A stretch of DNA of 64,000 bases from Paenibacillus phyllosphaerae (GCF_014192105.1 NZ_JACHXK010000002.1:699822-763821); one strand, 5' to 3'; numbered from the stretch's first letter, positions 1 to 8,893 are shown. Notes: generated by a model from the letters alone, not told the origin. Program-made: numbers and translations.

Positions 1-431
1 TAGAAGGTTCGCACGTTGAGATTGGCGTCGAGCTTGCCAAGAAGTATAAAGAACATCCGGTTGTCATTAACAGTATCGCATCCCATCACGGAGATTGCGA
101 GGCAACATCTGTTATTGCAATGCTTGTCGGCGCAGCAGATGCCTTATCTGCCGCACGTCCAGGCGCGAGAAGAGAGACGCTTGAGACATACATCAAGCGA
201 CTGGAGAAACTCGAGGATATTACCGAATCGTTCGAAGGCGTTGAGAAATCCTACGCCATCCAAGCAGGCCGTGAAGTTCGTGTCATGGTACAGCCGGACA
301 AAATCGACGATACTGAGGCATTCCGCCTTGCACGCGATATTACGAAGAAAATCGAGAGCGAACTCGATTATCCGGGTCATATCAAGGTTACCGTTATCCG
401 GGAAACCCGTGCAGTTGAATACGCCAAGTAA
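1..431 (+). CDS. rny: Ribonuclease Y, C-terminal part (5' end outside window)
   Basis: The open frame enters from the left edge (first full codon at 3) and gives about 142 residues of the C-terminal half of RNase Y, the membrane-anchored endoribonuclease that starts mRNA decay in Firmicutes. Visible is the HD-domain region with IASHHGD near residue 25, then the conserved tail running through [14 protein letters not shown] and ending RAVEYAK. The N-terminal membrane helix, coiled coil and KH domain lie outside the window. It is followed by a hairpin and then ymdB, as in Bacillus. The gene ricA, whose product modulates RNase Y in B. subtilis, lies 7.7 kb downstream. Confidence 0.95.
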   Translation, partial: EGSHVEIGVELAKKYKEHPVVINSIASHHGDCEATSVIAMLVGAADALSAARPGARRETLETYIKRLEKLEDITESFEGVEKSYAIQAGREVRVMVQPDKIDDTEAFRLARDITKKIESELDYPGHIKVTVIRETRAVEYAK

Positions 432-450
432 TTCCATAAGAATCCAATTG

Positions 451-490
451 GTAAAGTGGCTGCCCTGCAGCCACTTTACTGATTTTCTGG
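451..490 (+). terminator. Hairpin after rny
   Basis: A 12-bp inverted repeat (451-462 with 468-479) surrounds a 5-nt loop and is followed by a short T-rich stretch. It lies between rny and ymdB and may end or attenuate rny transcription. The T tract is weak, so partial read-through into ymdB is plausible. Confidence 0.65.
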
Positions 491-524
491 GGAATACTAG
501 CGATGAAAGTGAGGGCTACATAAG

Positions 525-1319
525 ATGAACGTACTTTTTATCGGGGATATTGTGGGCAGTGTAGGTAGGGCGGCGGTGAAGAAGGTGCTGCCGGCGCTTC
601 GTTCCAAATATAACCCCCATATTATTATCGCCAATGGCGAGAATGCTGCTGCGGGCCGAGGCATAACGGCTGCAATCGTCAAAGAGCTCCTCGATGCCGG
701 CGTCCATGGAATTACGATGGGGAACCACACGTGGGACAACAAAGATATTTTCGAGTGGATCGACGATGAGCCGAAGCTCGTGCGGCCAGCGAATTTCCCG
801 GAAGGCGCACCAGGCCGCGGGGCAGCGATTATTAAAGCCAATGGCAAGGAACTGGGCATCATTAATCTGCAGGGGCGGACGTTCTTGCCGCCGATCGACT
901 GTCCGTTCCGTGCAGCGGATGAGCTGATCGAGCAGATGCGCGAGAAAACAGCCTGCATCCTCGTTGATTTTCATGCCGAAGCGACTTCAGAGAAAATCGC
1001 TCTCGGTTGGCATTTGGATGGCCGTGCATCGCTCGTAGTCGGCACGCACACGCATGTGCAGACGAATGACGATCGTATTTTGCCGGGAGGTACCGCATAT
1101 CTTACCGATGTAGGTATGTGCGGCCCGCGTGACGGAGTGCTCGGCATGGAGCGTACGGCAGTCATCCATAAATTCCAGACGCAGTTGCCGGTACGTTTCG
1201 TCGTCGATGAAGGCGATTGGCATTTTCATGCGGTATTAGTGGAGATCGACGAGTCGACAGGCAAGGCCAAACGAACGCAAAAAATCCGGATGACCGAGAC
1301 GGATTTAATGATGATGTAG
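525..1319 (+). CDS. ymdB: YmdB-type metallophosphoesterase (2',3'-cyclic nucleotide phosphodiesterase)
   Basis: 264 residues, the usual length of the TIGR00282/YmdB family. Metal-ligand motifs of the dinuclear phosphoesterase fold are in order: GDIVGSVGR at the N-terminus, NGENAA near residue 40, GNHTWDN near 68, FHAEATSEK near 150 and GTHTHVQTND near 175. The family hydrolyses 2',3'-cAMP and in B. subtilis influences biofilm formation and RNA turnover. It sits directly after rny, the conserved arrangement. Start ATG at 525 follows a purine-rich stretch; no better start is visible. Confidence 0.93.
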   Translation: MNVLFIGDIVGSVGRAAVKKVLPALRSKYNPHIIIANGENAAAGRGITAAIVKELLDAGVHGITMGNHTWDNKDIFEWIDDEPKLVRPANFPEGAPGRGAAIIKANGKELGIINLQGRTFLPPIDCPFRAADELIEQMREKTACILVDFHAEATSEKIALGWHLDGRASLVVGTHTHVQTNDDRILPGGTAYLTDVGMCGPRDGVLGMERTAVIHKFQTQLPVRFVVDEGDWHFHAVLVEIDESTGKAKRTQKIRMTETDLMMM

Positions 1320-1385
1320 AATTTTGTTTTGAAAATATGAAAATTCTCGCAATTCGGAAGAGTTTGCTAACGGGGCGACCAGAAA

Positions 1386-1414
1386 GAAGGAATTTTATTA
1401 CCTCTCTCGAATAC
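1386..1414 (+). promoter_or_regulatory. Candidate sigma-H promoter of spoVS
   Basis: AGGAATT at 1388-1394 and GAAT at 1409-1412 are separated by 14 nt, close to the sigma-H pattern AGGAwWW - about 14 nt - GAAT. spoVS of B. subtilis is sigma-H dependent, so position and pattern agree. This is a pattern match only. Confidence 0.55.
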
Positions 1415-1460
1415 TATCTAAATAGTGGTATTCATCCATCATTCCCGAGGAGGTACTTTC

Positions 1461-1721
1461 ATGGAAGTCTTAAAAGTTTCAGCAAAGTCTAATCCAAATT
1501 CTGTAGCAGGGGCGCTGGCCGGTGTACTTCGTGAACGCGGCGCGGCCGAATTGCAGGCGATCGGGGCTGGTGCGTTGAATCAAGCAATTAAAGCAGTGGC
1601 CATCGCTCGCGGGTTTGTGGCTCCTAGCGGGGTGGATCTGATCTGCATTCCTGCATTCACGGACATTGTCATTGATGGAGAAGACCGCACTGCCATTAAG
1701 CTCATCGTTGAGCCAAGATAG
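1461..1721 (+). CDS. spoVS: Stage V sporulation protein S
   Basis: 86 residues beginning MEVLKVSAKSNPNSVAGALA and containing GAGALNQAIKA and GVDLICIPAF, essentially the whole-length SpoVS signature. SpoVS is a small Alba-like protein needed for proper septation and coat assembly in B. subtilis sporulation. The start at 1461 was chosen because GAGGAGGT at 1448-1454 is correctly spaced; an upstream in-frame start at 1425 has no such site. A terminator follows at 1752. It is a strong indicator of a spore former. Confidence 0.97.
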   Translation: MEVLKVSAKSNPNSVAGALAGVLRERGAAELQAIGAGALNQAIKAVAIARGFVAPSGVDLICIPAFTDIVIDGEDRTAIKLIVEPR

Positions 1722-1751
1722 TGCTGCTGCTATAAAGAGAACGTAATCTGG

Positions 1752-1780
1752 AACCTGTTTACGATGTAGACAGGTTTTTT
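1752..1780 (+). terminator. Terminator of spoVS
   Basis: Arms AACCTGT (1752-1758) and ACAGGTT (1770-1776) are followed by a run of T, forming a compact intrinsic terminator between spoVS and the dipeptidase gene. Confidence 0.8.
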
Positions 1781-1834
1781 GCTTTGTTTGCATGCTTTGC
1801 TTCACAACGCTATCGGCCGAAAGGATGCGGTGAC

Positions 1835-2800
1835 ATGAGTTTGAAGTTAAGGTCTGCTGATTTTCATTGCGATGTACTGATGAAGCTGCTTGAGGATGAG
1901 AGTCGCTCCTTCACGAACGAAGAAAGAACGGAGCTCGATGTAACGCTTCCAAAATTGCGGCAAGGCGGGTCTGTGCTGCAAACCTTTGCCATATATATTC
2001 CTGAACGAATGGAGAAATCGATGATGCCGATCCTGCAGAGCATCGATCTGTTCCAACGTAAGATCCTGACTTCACCATCCTTGAAATGGATCCGGACGCG
2101 CCAGGATGTGAACCAATTAAATGGAAGCGGTTCAATCGGCGCCTTGCTTTCATTGGAAGGGGCTGACGGCCTTCAAGGAGAGTTATCCATGCTGCGGATT
2201 CTGTATCAACTTGGCGTTCGGGCGGTAGGGCTAACATGGAACAGGGCGAACTGGGGAGCAGACGGCGTATTGGAGAATCGGCAAGGGGGGCTTACGGGCA
2301 AAGGGCGTGAGTTCGTGGCGGAATGTAACCGGCTGGGGATGTTGCTTGACGTATCGCATTTGAGCGACAAAGCGTTCTGGGATATGGTGGACATTACGAA
2401 TAAGCCGCTCATTGCTTCGCACTCGAATGCAAGAACTATCTGCGATCATCCGCGCAACTTGACCGATGATCAAATTCGCGCCCTAATTGCAATGAATGGC
2501 AGAATCGGCGTTACCTTTGTTCCCCAGTTCGTCATTGCAGGGAGGACGGCTCGCGTGGATGATATCCTCTTGCACGTGGAGCATATTTGTACGCTTGGCG
2601 GCGAGAAGCATATCATGTTCGGATCGGACTTCGACGGAATCGAATCCCACGTTATGGGCTTGTCAAACCCGGGCGAATTGGAGAACCTACAGGAAGCGTT
2701 GCTGCAAAGGTATAACGAGGCGCTAGTGAGCGGTTTCATGGCACAAAATGCACTCGATTATCTGCTCGAACAGCTGCCTGCTGGCAGTAAAATACAGTAG
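1835..2800 (+). CDS. Membrane dipeptidase (peptidase family M19)
   Basis: 321 residues. The metallo-dipeptidase signatures are DFHCDVL near residue 9 (metal His and Asp), LSLEGADGL near 107, VGLTWNRAN near 130, LDVSHLSD near 170 and SHSNAR near 193, then GSDFDGI near 265. M19 enzymes hydrolyse dipeptides, often with a D-residue, using two zinc ions. There is no signal peptide, so it is probably cytoplasmic despite the family name. ATG 1835 was preferred over 1784 because AAAGGATG lies just upstream. The gene sits between spoVS and korA, where B. subtilis carries unrelated genes. Confidence 0.9.
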   Translation: MSLKLRSADFHCDVLMKLLEDESRSFTNEERTELDVTLPKLRQGGSVLQTFAIYIPERMEKSMMPILQSIDLFQRKILTSPSLKWIRTRQDVNQLNGSGSIGALLSLEGADGLQGELSMLRILYQLGVRAVGLTWNRANWGADGVLENRQGGLTGKGREFVAECNRLGMLLDVSHLSDKAFWDMVDITNKPLIASHSNARTICDHPRNLTDDQIRALIAMNGRIGVTFVPQFVIAGRTARVDDILLHVEHICTLGGEKHIMFGSDFDGIESHVMGLSNPGELENLQEALLQRYNEALVSGFMAQNALDYLLEQLPAGSKIQ

Positions 2801-2902
2801 GTTATATCACTTAAGAATATAAGTTTCATCTAAAAGTGTTATATTTAAATATCTGTTTTTCCCTTGCATTTTAACACCTACAGTCATAGAATTTACTTAA
2901 TG

Positions 2903-2937
2903 TTAAATCGTAATAATCACATGTTATACTTATATGC
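2903..2937 (+). promoter_or_regulatory. Sigma-A promoter of korAB
   Basis: TTAAAT (2903-2908), a 16-nt spacer and TATACT (2925-2930) preceded by TGT form an extended -10 promoter. Transcription would begin near 2937, which excludes an ATG at 2934 as the korA start. Confidence 0.6.
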
Positions 2938-2978
2938 TCGTTATCATTGCACGTTCGTCTAAAGAGGAGATGTTCATT

Positions 2979-4718
2979 TTGATTAGTCAATTGTCTTGGA
3001 AGATCGGGGGACAACAAGGGGAAGGCGTAGAAAGTACCGACCGAATCTTCTCGACGGCTCTTAACCGTCTTGGATACTACTTGTACGGATATCGGCATTT
3101 CTCATCCCGTATTAAAGGCGGCCATACGAACAACAAAATCCGGATTAGCACGCATCCGATTCGTGCGATCTCCGATGATCTTGATATATTGGTAGCATTC
3201 GATCAGGAAAGTATCGACCTCAACTCGCATGAGCTTCGCTCAGGCGGCGTTGTCGTTGCAGATGCGAAGTTCAATCCGGTACTGCCAGAGGGCGTAGATG
3301 CCCAGTTATTCGCAGTTCCGATTACGAAGATAGCCGAAGAGCTCGGCACATCGCTCATGAAGAACATGGTTGCTTCCGGCGCATCGTGGGCGCTGCTCGG
3401 CCTGCCGATTGAAGTATTCAACAAAGCGGTGGAAGAAGAGTTCGGACGCAAAGGTCCGGCGATCGTGGAGAAGAACGTCGAAGCGGTTAAACGCGGCGCG
3501 GAGTTCGTCCTCGAACAAGCAGGCGGACCGCTGGATGCTTTCAAGCTGGACGAAGCGGACGGCAAGCAGAAGCTATTCATGATCGGCAACGAAGCGATTG
3601 GTCTTGGTTCGGTCGCAGCAGGCTGCCGCTTGATGTCGGCCTATCCGATTACGCCGGCTTCGGAAATCATGGAGTATTTGATCAAGAAGCTGCCTAAATT
3701 CGGCGGTACAGTCGTACAAACCGAAGACGAGATTGCGGCCGTAACGATGGCCATTGGCGCTAACTATGCGGGCGTGCGTACGATGACTGCTTCCGCAGGT
3801 CCTGGTCTGTCGCTAATGATGGAAGCAATCGGCCTTGCAGGGATGACCGAACAGCCGCTTGTCATCGTCAACACGCAGCGTGGCGGTCCTTCGACCGGCC
3901 TGCCGACGAAGCAGGAACAATCCGACTTGAACGCAATGGTATACGGGACGCATGGCGAGATACCGAAGATCGTTATTGCACCTGCCTCGATCGAGGACTG
4001 TTTCTACGATATGATCGAAGCATTTAACCTTTCTGAGCAATACCAGGTACCGGTTATCGTGATGACTGACCTTCAGCTTTCCTTGGGCAAGCAGTCCTGT
4101 GAAGAGCTGGATCTGTCCACGGTGACGATCAACCGCGGCAAACTGGTCCGCGAGAGCGAACTGCCGGAGCTGGAGACGCATCAACTGTTCAAACGTTATG
4201 AATTAACGGAAGACGGCGTATCTCCGCGCGTTATTCCAGGCGACAAGCATGGTCTGCACCATGTAACGGGCGTTGAACATGACGAGACGGGTCGTCCGTC
4301 CGAGAATGCCGGGAATCGTCTGCGTATGATGGATAAACGTCTGAACAAGCTGAACGGTCTGCAAATTCGGGATGCTGTTCGCAGCGACTCGCCGCATGAC
4401 GCAGCCGACCTGCTCATTATTGGCATGGGGTCGACGGGCGGTACGATCGATGAAGCCCGAAGCCGCTTGGCTGAAGAGGGAGTATCGTCGAACCATATTA
4501 CGATCCGCCAGATTCATCCGTTCCCGACAGAGCTGGTGAAAGCAGAACTTAACAAGGCGAAGAAGGTTATTATTCTTGAGAACAATGCGACGGCGCAATT
4601 GGCAGCGCAAGTGAAGTTGTATGCAGGCGGCGCGGACAAAATCAAGAGCGTGCTCAAATACGACGGCAATCCATTCCTGCCTTCCGAAGTGCACCAAGCT
4701 TGCAAGGAGTTGAACTAA
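2979..4718 (+). CDS. korA: 2-oxoacid:acceptor oxidoreductase, fused gamma-alpha subunit
   Basis: 579 residues from a TTG start. Residues 1 to about 185 form the gamma domain (GGQQGEG near residue 10, SSRIKGGHTNN near 45). The remainder is the alpha subunit with SAYPITPASEI near 215 and EDEIAAVTMAIGANYAG near 240. With KorB it makes a CoA- and thiamine-diphosphate-dependent enzyme that decarboxylates a 2-oxoacid (2-oxoglutarate in the named family) to acyl-CoA while reducing ferredoxin. TTG 2979 was chosen because AAAGAGGAG at 2961-2969 abuts ATG 2970 but is 9 nt from TTG 2979. One base separates it from korB. Confidence 0.93.
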   Translation: MISQLSWKIGGQQGEGVESTDRIFSTALNRLGYYLYGYRHFSSRIKGGHTNNKIRISTHPIRAISDDLDILVAFDQESIDLNSHELRSGGVVVADAKFNPVLPEGVDAQLFAVPITKIAEELGTSLMKNMVASGASWALLGLPIEVFNKAVEEEFGRKGPAIVEKNVEAVKRGAEFVLEQAGGPLDAFKLDEADGKQKLFMIGNEAIGLGSVAAGCRLMSAYPITPASEIMEYLIKKLPKFGGTVVQTEDEIAAVTMAIGANYAGVRTMTASAGPGLSLMMEAIGLAGMTEQPLVIVNTQRGGPSTGLPTKQEQSDLNAMVYGTHGEIPKIVIAPASIEDCFYDMIEAFNLSEQYQVPVIVMTDLQLSLGKQSCEELDLSTVTINRGKLVRESELPELETHQLFKRYELTEDGVSPRVIPGDKHGLHHVTGVEHDETGRPSENAGNRLRMMDKRLNKLNGLQIRDAVRSDSPHDAADLLIIGMGSTGGTIDEARSRLAEEGVSSNHITIRQIHPFPTELVKAELNKAKKVIILENNATAQLAAQVKLYAGGADKIKSVLKYDGNPFLPSEVHQACKELN

Positions 4719-4719
4719 G

Positions 4720-5586
4720 ATGGCAACATTCAAAGAATTTCGTAATAACGTGAAGCCGAACTGGTGCCCAGGATGCGGCGACTTCTCCGTGCAAGCGGCG
4801 ATCCAACGGGCGGCAGCGAATGTCGGGCTTGAACCTGAACAGCTTGCCGTTATTTCCGGTATCGGCTGTTCCGGCCGGATTTCCGGTTACATTAATGCTT
4901 ACGGCCTTCACGGTATTCACGGCCGTGCGCTTCCGATTGCACAAGGCGTTAAGTTGGCTAACCGGGAGTTGACCGTAATCGCATCCGGCGGGGACGGCGA
5001 CGGCTTCGCGATCGGCATGGGACATACCGTTCATGCGATCCGCCGTAACCTTGACATTACGTATATTGTCATGGATAATCAAATTTACGGTTTAACCAAG
5101 GGCCAAACTTCGCCGCGCAGCGCGGAAGGCTTCAAGACGAAGTCGACGCCGGAAGGCTCAATCGAGTCGACTCTTTCTCCGCTCGAGATCGCAATGTCCG
5201 CTGGCGCGACATTCATCGCCCAGTCGTTCTCCAGCGATCTGAAGCAGCTGACGGCATTGATCGAAGCAGGCCTGAATCACAAGGGCTTCTCGCTTATCAA
5301 CGTATTCAGCCCATGCGTGACCTTCAACAAAGTGAATACCTATGACTGGTTTAAAGAGAACATTGTGAACTTGAATGAGTTCCCGGACTATGATCCATCC
5401 AACCGGATGGCGGCAATGAACAAAATCATGGAAACGAACGGTATGCTCACAGGTCTGATCTATCAGAACAAAGAGCGTAAATCGTACGAAAATCTTATCG
5501 CTGGTTTCCAGGAGCAAGGTCTGGCTAACCAAGATATTCAATTGTCGCAAGATCAGTTCGAGAAGCTGCTCGCCGAGTTTAAATAG
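4720..5586 (+). CDS. korB: 2-oxoacid:acceptor oxidoreductase, beta subunit (thiamine diphosphate binding)
   Basis: 288 residues. The N-terminus has WCPGCGDFSVQ near residue 15, and the thiamine diphosphate/Mg motif is GGDGDGFAIGMGH near 89 followed by DNQIYGLTKGQTSP near 124. No CxxC-type 4Fe-4S ferredoxin domain is fused, so electrons must leave through a separate ferredoxin. ATG 4720 begins one base after the korA stop, implying coupled translation and 1:1 assembly. A strong terminator follows. Confidence 0.94.
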   Translation: MATFKEFRNNVKPNWCPGCGDFSVQAAIQRAAANVGLEPEQLAVISGIGCSGRISGYINAYGLHGIHGRALPIAQGVKLANRELTVIASGGDGDGFAIGMGHTVHAIRRNLDITYIVMDNQIYGLTKGQTSPRSAEGFKTKSTPEGSIESTLSPLEIAMSAGATFIAQSFSSDLKQLTALIEAGLNHKGFSLINVFSPCVTFNKVNTYDWFKENIVNLNEFPDYDPSNRMAAMNKIMETNGMLTGLIYQNKERKSYENLIAGFQEQGLANQDIQLSQDQFEKLLAEFK

Positions 5587-5594
5587 GACTCACC

Positions 5595-5628
5595 AGGGCA
5601 TACGGTCCGATTGGGCCGTATGCCCTTT
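5595..5628 (+). terminator. Terminator of korAB
   Basis: An 11-bp perfect stem (5595-5605 with 5616-5626), extendable across the loop, immediately follows the korB stop. The T tract is short. Confidence 0.75.
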
Positions 5629-5679
5629 GATGCGTTTGGACACAGCTACATAGGGATGCAATCGAAAGGATGATGGAAG

Positions 5680-6249
5680 ATGAAATTAGTACCAGTAGGC
5701 GTATCCGCACGCCATATCCACCTATCGCAGGAACATGTTGAAATTCTGTTCGGAGAAGGCGCGCAGCTGACGGAGATGAAGCCGCTCTCCCAGCCTGGCC
5801 AATACGCAGCGAATGAACAGGTAGCCGTAATCGGTCCGAAAGGCCAGTTCCCTAAAGTTCGTATTCTTGGTCCCGCCCGGAACGCAACGCAGCTAGAGGT
5901 TTCGCGTACGGACGCGTTCGCACTCGGCCTTAACCCGCCGGTACGCGAGTCCGGTAACATCGAAGGAACGCCGGGCGTTACATTGAAAGGTCCTGCCGGT
6001 GAAATTACGATCGAGCAAGGCGTTATCGTGGCAGCACGCCATATTCACTTCCATACAAGCGATGCAGAGAAGTGGGGCATTGCGGACAAGCAAAAGCTGA
6101 CGGTACGTCTGCAAGGCGAACGCGGATTGGTGCTCGAGAATGTCGTAGCGCGCGTATCTCCTGATTTTGCACTCGATATGCACATCGATACGGACGAAGC
6201 GAATGCAGCTGGCGCCAAGACAGGCGATCAAGCAGAGATCATCGGTTAA
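5680..6249 (+). CDS. PduL-type phosphate acyltransferase (phosphotransacylase)
   Basis: 189 residues with the duplicated PduL fold: VGVSARHIHLS near residue 7 and IVAARHIHFHTSD near 118 supply zinc-ligand histidines, and LDMHIDTDEANAA lies near the C-terminus. The family transfers acyl groups between CoA and phosphate and is unrelated to Pta. A well-placed AAAGGATG precedes ATG 5680. It lies between terminators, so it is a separate unit just after korAB. That could link acyl-CoA made by KorAB to acyl-phosphate and ATP; this link is inference. No microcompartment shell genes are nearby. Confidence 0.88.
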   Translation: MKLVPVGVSARHIHLSQEHVEILFGEGAQLTEMKPLSQPGQYAANEQVAVIGPKGQFPKVRILGPARNATQLEVSRTDAFALGLNPPVRESGNIEGTPGVTLKGPAGEITIEQGVIVAARHIHFHTSDAEKWGIADKQKLTVRLQGERGLVLENVVARVSPDFALDMHIDTDEANAAGAKTGDQAEIIG

Positions 6250-6274
6250 GATAAAATGGTCTGAAACAGAACGT

Positions 6275-6324
6275 AAGCTCCCTTATGCTGGTACAAGCCA
6301 GCGTGAGGGAGCTTTTGTATTTTT
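6275..6324 (+). terminator. Terminator of the PduL-type gene
   Basis: Arms AAGCTCCCT (6275-6283) and AGGGAGCTT (6306-6314), with a smaller inner stem, are followed by T-rich sequence. Confidence 0.8.
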
Positions 6325-6372
6325 CATAGAGGGAACAAATGACAGATGTTGGCTTCATGGCACATATTTCGG

Positions 6373-6408
6373 TTGGATATGAAGGTGTAAAGTGATATAA
6401 TACCATAT
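6373..6408 (+). promoter_or_regulatory. Sigma-A promoter of miaB-ricA
   Basis: TTGGAT (6373-6378), a 17-nt spacer and a consensus TATAAT (6396-6401) lie about 90 nt before the miaB start. Confidence 0.7.
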
Positions 6409-6492
6409 TGGATTGAACTGCAACCTTACACCGGAATAAGACGAACCTTACGGGCGTCAAGGCCCGTGCCAGAAGGAAGTGAGCGCACAGTG

Positions 6493-8085
6493 ATGAAGGA
6501 GAACAACGGCTCTCCGGATCTCAAATCCGTCAAGAGCGAGAAGGATTTCTCGAAGTATTTTGACTTTTCGAGTGCGAAGCTGCTGAAGGAAGAAGGAGGA
6601 AGTTCCACCTACCGAATCAGCGGCCGTGACATTACGATCAACTCCGCCCCGAGCTACAAGGATGAGAAGAAGCGGGGCAAAGAGGATATCAAAGTACATT
6701 ACGACGATATCGTTCCGGAATCGCTGCGGACATTCGGCGCCCGCAAAAATTATATGATTTATACATACGGCTGCCAGATGAACGAGCACGACACCGAAGT
6801 GATGAAAGGGATATTCGAGCAGATGGGCTACACGGCGACCGAGGACCGCAAGCAAGCGGACGTCATCCTGCTGAATACGTGCGCGATTCGCGAGAATGCG
6901 GAGGACAAGGTATTCGGCGAGCTTGGCCATCTGAAGCATCTGAAGCGGGAGAATCCGAATCTGATCCTTGGCGTATGCGGCTGTATGTCGCAAGAGGAGT
7001 CCGTTGTAGGCCGCATCCTTCAAAAGCATACGTTCGTCGACATTATTTTCGGCACCCATAACATTCACCGTCTGCCGCATCTGCTGCAGGAAGCGACGTT
7101 CAGCAAGGAGTTGGTTGTCGAGGTATGGTCCAAAGAAGGCGATATCATCGAGAACATGCCCAAGAAGCGGGAAGGCATGCGCGCGTGGGTGAATATCATG
7201 TACGGCTGCGATAAGTTCTGCACGTACTGCATCGTTCCGTATACACGAGGCAAAGAGCGAAGCCGCCGGCCGGAAGACGTGATTGCCGAGGTGCGTGATC
7301 TTGCCCGCCAAGGGTTCAAGGAGATTACGCTGCTCGGCCAGAACGTCAATGCGTACGGCAAGGACTTCGACGATATTCAATATCGCTTCGGCGACCTGAT
7401 GGGGGATATTCATAAAATCAATATCCCTCGCATTCGCTTCACGACGAGCCACCCGCGTGATTTCGACGATCATCTCATCGAAGTGCTGGCGCGCGGCGGC
7501 AATCTGGTCGAGCATATTCATCTGCCGGTACAGTCGGGCAGCACCGAGATTCTGAAGAAGATGAGCCGGAAGTATACGCGCGAAGGATTCCTTGAGCTTG
7601 TCCGCAAAATCAAGCAGGCCATCCCGAATGTCGTGCTGACAACGGATATTATCGTCGGCTTCCCTGGCGAGACGGAAGAGCAATTCGAGGAGACGATGTC
7701 GCTCGTGCGCGAAGTCGGCTTCGATATGGCGTATACGTTCATCTATTCGCCGCGGGAAGGGACGCCTGCGGCGGGGATGGAGGATAACGTTCCGGAGTCT
7801 GTGAAGAAGGAGCGCCTGTACCGGCTGAATGCGTTGTTCGGCGAGTTGAGCCGCGCGAGCTACGAGAAGCTGAACGGTCAGATCCTCGAGGTGCTGGTCG
7901 AAGGGGAGAGCAAGAACAATGCGAATGTGCTGTCTGGCCGCACGCGCGCGAATAAGCTTGTTCACTTCGAAGGCCCGAAAGAATGGATTGGCGAATTTGT
8001 CCACGTGAAGGTGACAGAGGCGCAAACATGGTATATTAAAGCAGAACCAGTAAGTGGCCCCATCCCAGACGAAGCGGTGTCCTAA
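6493..8085 (+). CDS. miaB: tRNA-2-methylthio-N6-dimethylallyladenosine synthase (radical SAM)
   Basis: 530 residues. An N-terminal extension of about 80 residues typical of Firmicute MiaB is followed by the UPF0004 domain with Cys in [20 protein letters not shown] and CGCMSQEE. The radical SAM domain follows with [17 protein letters not shown] near residue 237, and a TRAM domain ends the protein. It adds the methylthio group to i6A37 of tRNAs reading UNN codons, using two 4Fe-4S clusters. ATG 6493 follows AAGGAAGTGAG at 6473-6483; GTG 6466 lacks a ribosome binding site. It is co-transcribed with ricA. Confidence 0.95.
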   Translation: MKENNGSPDLKSVKSEKDFSKYFDFSSAKLLKEEGGSSTYRISGRDITINSAPSYKDEKKRGKEDIKVHYDDIVPESLRTFGARKNYMIYTYGCQMNEHDTEVMKGIFEQMGYTATEDRKQADVILLNTCAIRENAEDKVFGELGHLKHLKRENPNLILGVCGCMSQEESVVGRILQKHTFVDIIFGTHNIHRLPHLLQEATFSKELVVEVWSKEGDIIENMPKKREGMRAWVNIMYGCDKFCTYCIVPYTRGKERSRRPEDVIAEVRDLARQGFKEITLLGQNVNAYGKDFDDIQYRFGDLMGDIHKINIPRIRFTTSHPRDFDDHLIEVLARGGNLVEHIHLPVQSGSTEILKKMSRKYTREGFLELVRKIKQAIPNVVLTTDIIVGFPGETEEQFEETMSLVREVGFDMAYTFIYSPREGTPAAGMEDNVPESVKKERLYRLNALFGELSRASYEKLNGQILEVLVEGESKNNANVLSGRTRANKLVHFEGPKEWIGEFVHVKVTEAQTWYIKAEPVSGPIPDEAVS

Positions 8086-8108
8086 CCCACAGGAGAGTGA
8101 ATCAAGCC

Positions 8109-8612
8109 ATGTCCAACGAGCAATCAACTGCGAAGAAAATAGAAGGCTGCGGTCATGATCATCTGACGCATGACCAGAAGCATGGGACAGGCAATGTGCC
8201 TTCCTTCAACAACCAAGATCTGATCGTCCGCGCCGATATTATGGAGAAGACGAAAGAGCTGGCGAGCATGCTCTACACTTCCGAGGAAGTACAGCAATTC
8301 CGTCGTGCGGAGCAGCAGATTAACGGCAATGAGCGGATCCAAGTCCTGATCGCGCAGATCAAGAAGAAGCAGAAGGAATTGGTCGCTTTCCAGACGACGT
8401 TCAAGAACACGGATATGGTCGCGAAGATCGAGAACGAGATCGACGAGCTGCAGGATGAGCTCGACAACATTCCGATCATCTCCGAATTCCAGCAAAGCCA
8501 AGCGGACATTAACTATCTGCTGCAGACCGTCGTATCGGTTATCCGCGATACGGTAGCGAAGAAAATCAACATGGAAGACGTCGAGCTGGAAGCTCCGGAG
8601 AACTGCGACTAA
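8109..8612 (+). CDS. ricA: RicA (YmcA)-like protein of the YlbF/YmcA family
   Basis: 167 residues, helical and charged, with the YlbF/YmcA core (AEQQINGNERIQVLIAQIKKKQKELVAF pattern, residues about 65-95). It is longer than the B. subtilis protein because of an N-terminal extension containing CGHDHLTHDQKHG (Cys/His-rich) and ends NCD. RicA, RicF and RicT form an iron-sulfur complex that modulates RNase Y and sporulation in B. subtilis; the extra Cys/His could be cluster or metal ligands (inference). AGGAGAG at 8091-8097 touches GTG 8097, so ATG 8109 is the better start. It follows miaB as in Bacillus. Confidence 0.85.
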   Translation: MSNEQSTAKKIEGCGHDHLTHDQKHGTGNVPSFNNQDLIVRADIMEKTKELASMLYTSEEVQQFRRAEQQINGNERIQVLIAQIKKKQKELVAFQTTFKNTDMVAKIENEIDELQDELDNIPIISEFQQSQADINYLLQTVVSVIRDTVAKKINMEDVELEAPENCD

Positions 8613-8736
8613 TAGCGGCGCCTCGCGAGGAACATCTCTTCGCATCCAGTGAATTCCTGATTGCGCCATGCGATTGCCTCCCATACTAACACGGTCTGAA
8701 GCCAAGACAAGACTCAAGGTAAGGGAGGGTATCGCA

Positions 8737-8829
8737 ATGGATTCGAAGAACGGTTCCCAGCACAAAGAGCCCGCTTCGAACGGCCCGGAGCATCAAGGCC
8801 GTTCCGCAGCGAAGAAGAAGTCCAAATAA
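8737..8829 (+). CDS. 30-residue basic peptide of unknown function
   Basis: A short frame reading MDSKNGSQHKEPASNGPEHQ then GRSAAKKKSK. It has an excellent AAGGGAGGG ribosome binding site at 8721-8729 and a strong terminator immediately after it, so it is probably a real gene. It is hydrophilic, with no membrane segment and a lysine-rich tail, resembling small spore or nucleic-acid-associated peptides only in composition. I do not recognise a family. cotE occupies this general position in B. subtilis but shows no similarity. Confidence 0.6.
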   Translation: MDSKNGSQHKEPASNGPEHQGRSAAKKKSK

Positions 8830-8836
8830 GAACGCA

Positions 8837-8893
8837 AAGAGCTGATCTTAGCTTTCGTCTATATGACGAAAAGCATAAGATCAGCTCTTTTTT
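8837..8893. terminator. Bidirectional terminator
   Basis: A long stem (AAGAGCTGATCTTA from about 8837 with its complement ending near 8888) has A-rich sequence on one side and T6 on the other. It ends the ricA-side transcript and the convergent MFS gene, whose stop codon overlaps it. Confidence 0.85.

Noticed and set aside
2934..2978. Longer N-terminus for KorA from ATG 2934
   Set aside because: The codon lies upstream of the predicted transcript start and adds residues without family similarity; TTG 2979 has a correctly spaced ribosome binding site.
6457..8127. A 556-residue open frame antisense to miaB
   Set aside because: It lies wholly opposite a well-conserved gene, has arginine/leucine-rich low-similarity sequence and no ribosome binding site; it is a by-product of GC-rich codon use.
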